Source: Diplodia intermedia (lineage: Eukaryota; Ascomycota; Dothideomycetes; Botryosphaeriales; Botryosphaeriaceae). From it: a DNA stretch of 52,123 bases. A model generated the notes under the pieces. That model saw only the letters and a program-made list of their open reading frames with translations, ran no database searches and was not told where the DNA came from. Made by a program: the position numbers and the translations under genes. The stretch lies in contig JAKEKT010000153.1 in assembly GCA_021495925.1 (NCBI GenBank), positions 1-52,123 of the forward strand. The letters are read 5' to 3'. Each line of letters starts with the position of its first letter. Positions within the stretch are counted from its first letter, which is position 1. Positions 50,888-52,123 of this stretch are shown here, piece by piece.

Positions 50888-52123
50888 GCCGCCGGGGAGA
50901 AAGAAAAAGTTTTGGACATGGCACTGGAGTTTGGGGCATGCTGCTGCGGGAGTCTTGGTTTGGCCTCGGCGTTTTATTTTCTGTTGTCGTTCTGGGCACA
51001 ACGGACGCTTGTATGAATGTATACTGATTCAATCTGCCATTCGATGCAGATCCAACTGCCCCACTTCGCCTCTTGTTGTACGATGCTCGCAGGGAGACCC
51101 CATTCTTGTACCTGGCACCTGCGCGGAGGGACGCACCGTCTTTTCCAGCCGCGTGTCCCGCTGATCTGGCGAGTCGTGGCGTACTATCTCCTGTGATGTG
51201 GCGGCGCTTTGGCCTCTACCCTTTCTCCACAGCGGGTATCGAATCGACTGGCGAGCCCACACGCATCCATCGGCCTCACCGAGAGATGTTACATCATGGC
51301 CGTGTCGGCAGGCAAATCCAAATCGCTGGACGGAGTCGCGCGCGTCGAAGACATGCTGCATCCACGTCCAGGTGCTGGAACCAACCACCCATGCAGGGTG
51401 AGTGTACTGTGTAGCGTCCTCGGAGCTCAAATGGTTCGGATATTCCGTGACCACTGCCGATCCAGTCGTCCTTGAGTCGTGGCGCATCGTCCCAGGTGGC
51501 GTGTTGTGGCGGGCGCTTTGATCTCCCCCAGCGGCGACCGTTTTCCACGGTTCGTCCGATCGAGAATAGGAGGGCAGGCAGGCAAGCTATTGATGATGGG
51601 GCTTAGCTCGTATCCCACTTTTCGGAGAACGTTGTGAGAGAAAGCCGCAAGACTACTTGGTGGAGCATGTGAGAAGAAGAAGGAGGGCGCGCACATCCCT
51701 TACGGTACTGCTACCACCCTGCCGGGGCCGCCAAATCTCGAAGGGGCCGTCCCGTCCGCTCTGGACTGATGATTCTCAGCTGAGGTCGCTATCGTTGTTC
51801 GCCCATCTCCTATCAATCCCGCCGAACCACCTTGTCAAGAACGGGAGTCACGTGAAGCGCGAGACGGTGTCTGCCTGCCAGAACCTCCATGGGTAGTCCC
51901 TGTCCAGGCACGACTCAGATCCCATCGAGGCTGTCCCAGCAACCGTTAGCCTAACGGGTGTGGGCCGCGCAGCGATTCCGCCCTCCTCGCTTCTTCTTTT
52001 CCTTAAATATCCATGGGTTGTCCTCAGTGCCCCTTCATCTCATGTTTGTTCTCTATCCACTCCTCAAACTGGCTGTCGAGCTGATGCACATAAAAGTTAC
52101 AACTCTACTTTCTTTACCTCCCT
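50888..52123. other. terminal gene-free segment
   Basis: After the SYF2 stop codon a short T-rich 3' region follows, then 1.1 kb without a supported gene. A 152-codon minus-strand frame (51487-51029) starts with ATG but has an unremarkable composition. The last 120 bases are pyrimidine-rich with CTTAAATATCC near 52002-52012, which could be the promoter of a plus-strand gene beyond the window. Confidence 0.5.

Overview
This is a chromosome end of a filamentous ascomycete (Pezizomycotina). The evidence is a terminal CCCTAA array, an AT-rich block carrying the signature of repeat-induced point mutation (RIP), genes with 50-65 bp GT-AG introns and CTAAC/CTGAC-like branch points, and protein families typical of these fungi (DUF3669, a NACHT/ankyrin NLR-like protein, a rhodopsin-domain membrane protein, GMC oxidoreductase, SYF2). 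I cannot name the species.

Region 1, 1-14575: telomere (1-114, 19 perfect repeats), then about 14.4 kb of RIP-destroyed DNA with no intact gene. CpA/TpG are almost absent while CpG survives in the outer part. It contains a dead non-LTR retrotransposon (reverse-transcriptase motifs still legible) in two directly abutting, head-to-tail 3916-bp copies (5120-9035 and 9036-12951) with no net indel between them, plus several minisatellites. The inner copy and the sequence beyond it are more heavily mutated, including CG to TA double changes.

Region 2, 14576-28315: subtelomeric accessory DNA of normal composition, rich in decayed genes. It holds an unknown gene (14576-15490) and its internally deleted paralogue (21832-22590), a frameshifted JmjC-type pseudogene (16793-18537), a spliced hypothetical gene whose intron carries a hairpin element (19193-20136), an intact DUF3669 gene (22961-24235), an HNH-nuclease-like pseudogene (25217-26690), and a small coiled-coil protein (27929-28315). 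Two short hairpin elements with related ends (19823-19930, 27090-27170) look like MITEs.

Region 3, 28590-37635: a spliced small secreted protein (28590-29106), a secreted GMC oxidoreductase (30272-32233, three exons), a five-exon rhodopsin-domain membrane protein (33489-34869), a weak hypothetical ORF, and a phytanoyl-CoA-dioxygenase-like fragment broken by a nonsense codon (36481-36858).

Region 4, 37636-52123: conserved housekeeping-type genes: a lipocalin-like cytosolic protein, a mitochondrial membrane protein, a tubulin-tyrosine-ligase-family protein, the NLR-like NACHT protein with a tandemly duplicated promoter segment, and a divergent pair made of a probable mitochondrial protein and the splicing factor SYF2. 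The order telomere, RIP graveyard, broken accessory genes, core genes is a gradient of decreasing decay away from the chromosome end. No operon-like pathway links the genes. Exon borders were assigned by eye from splice consensus and reading-frame continuity.
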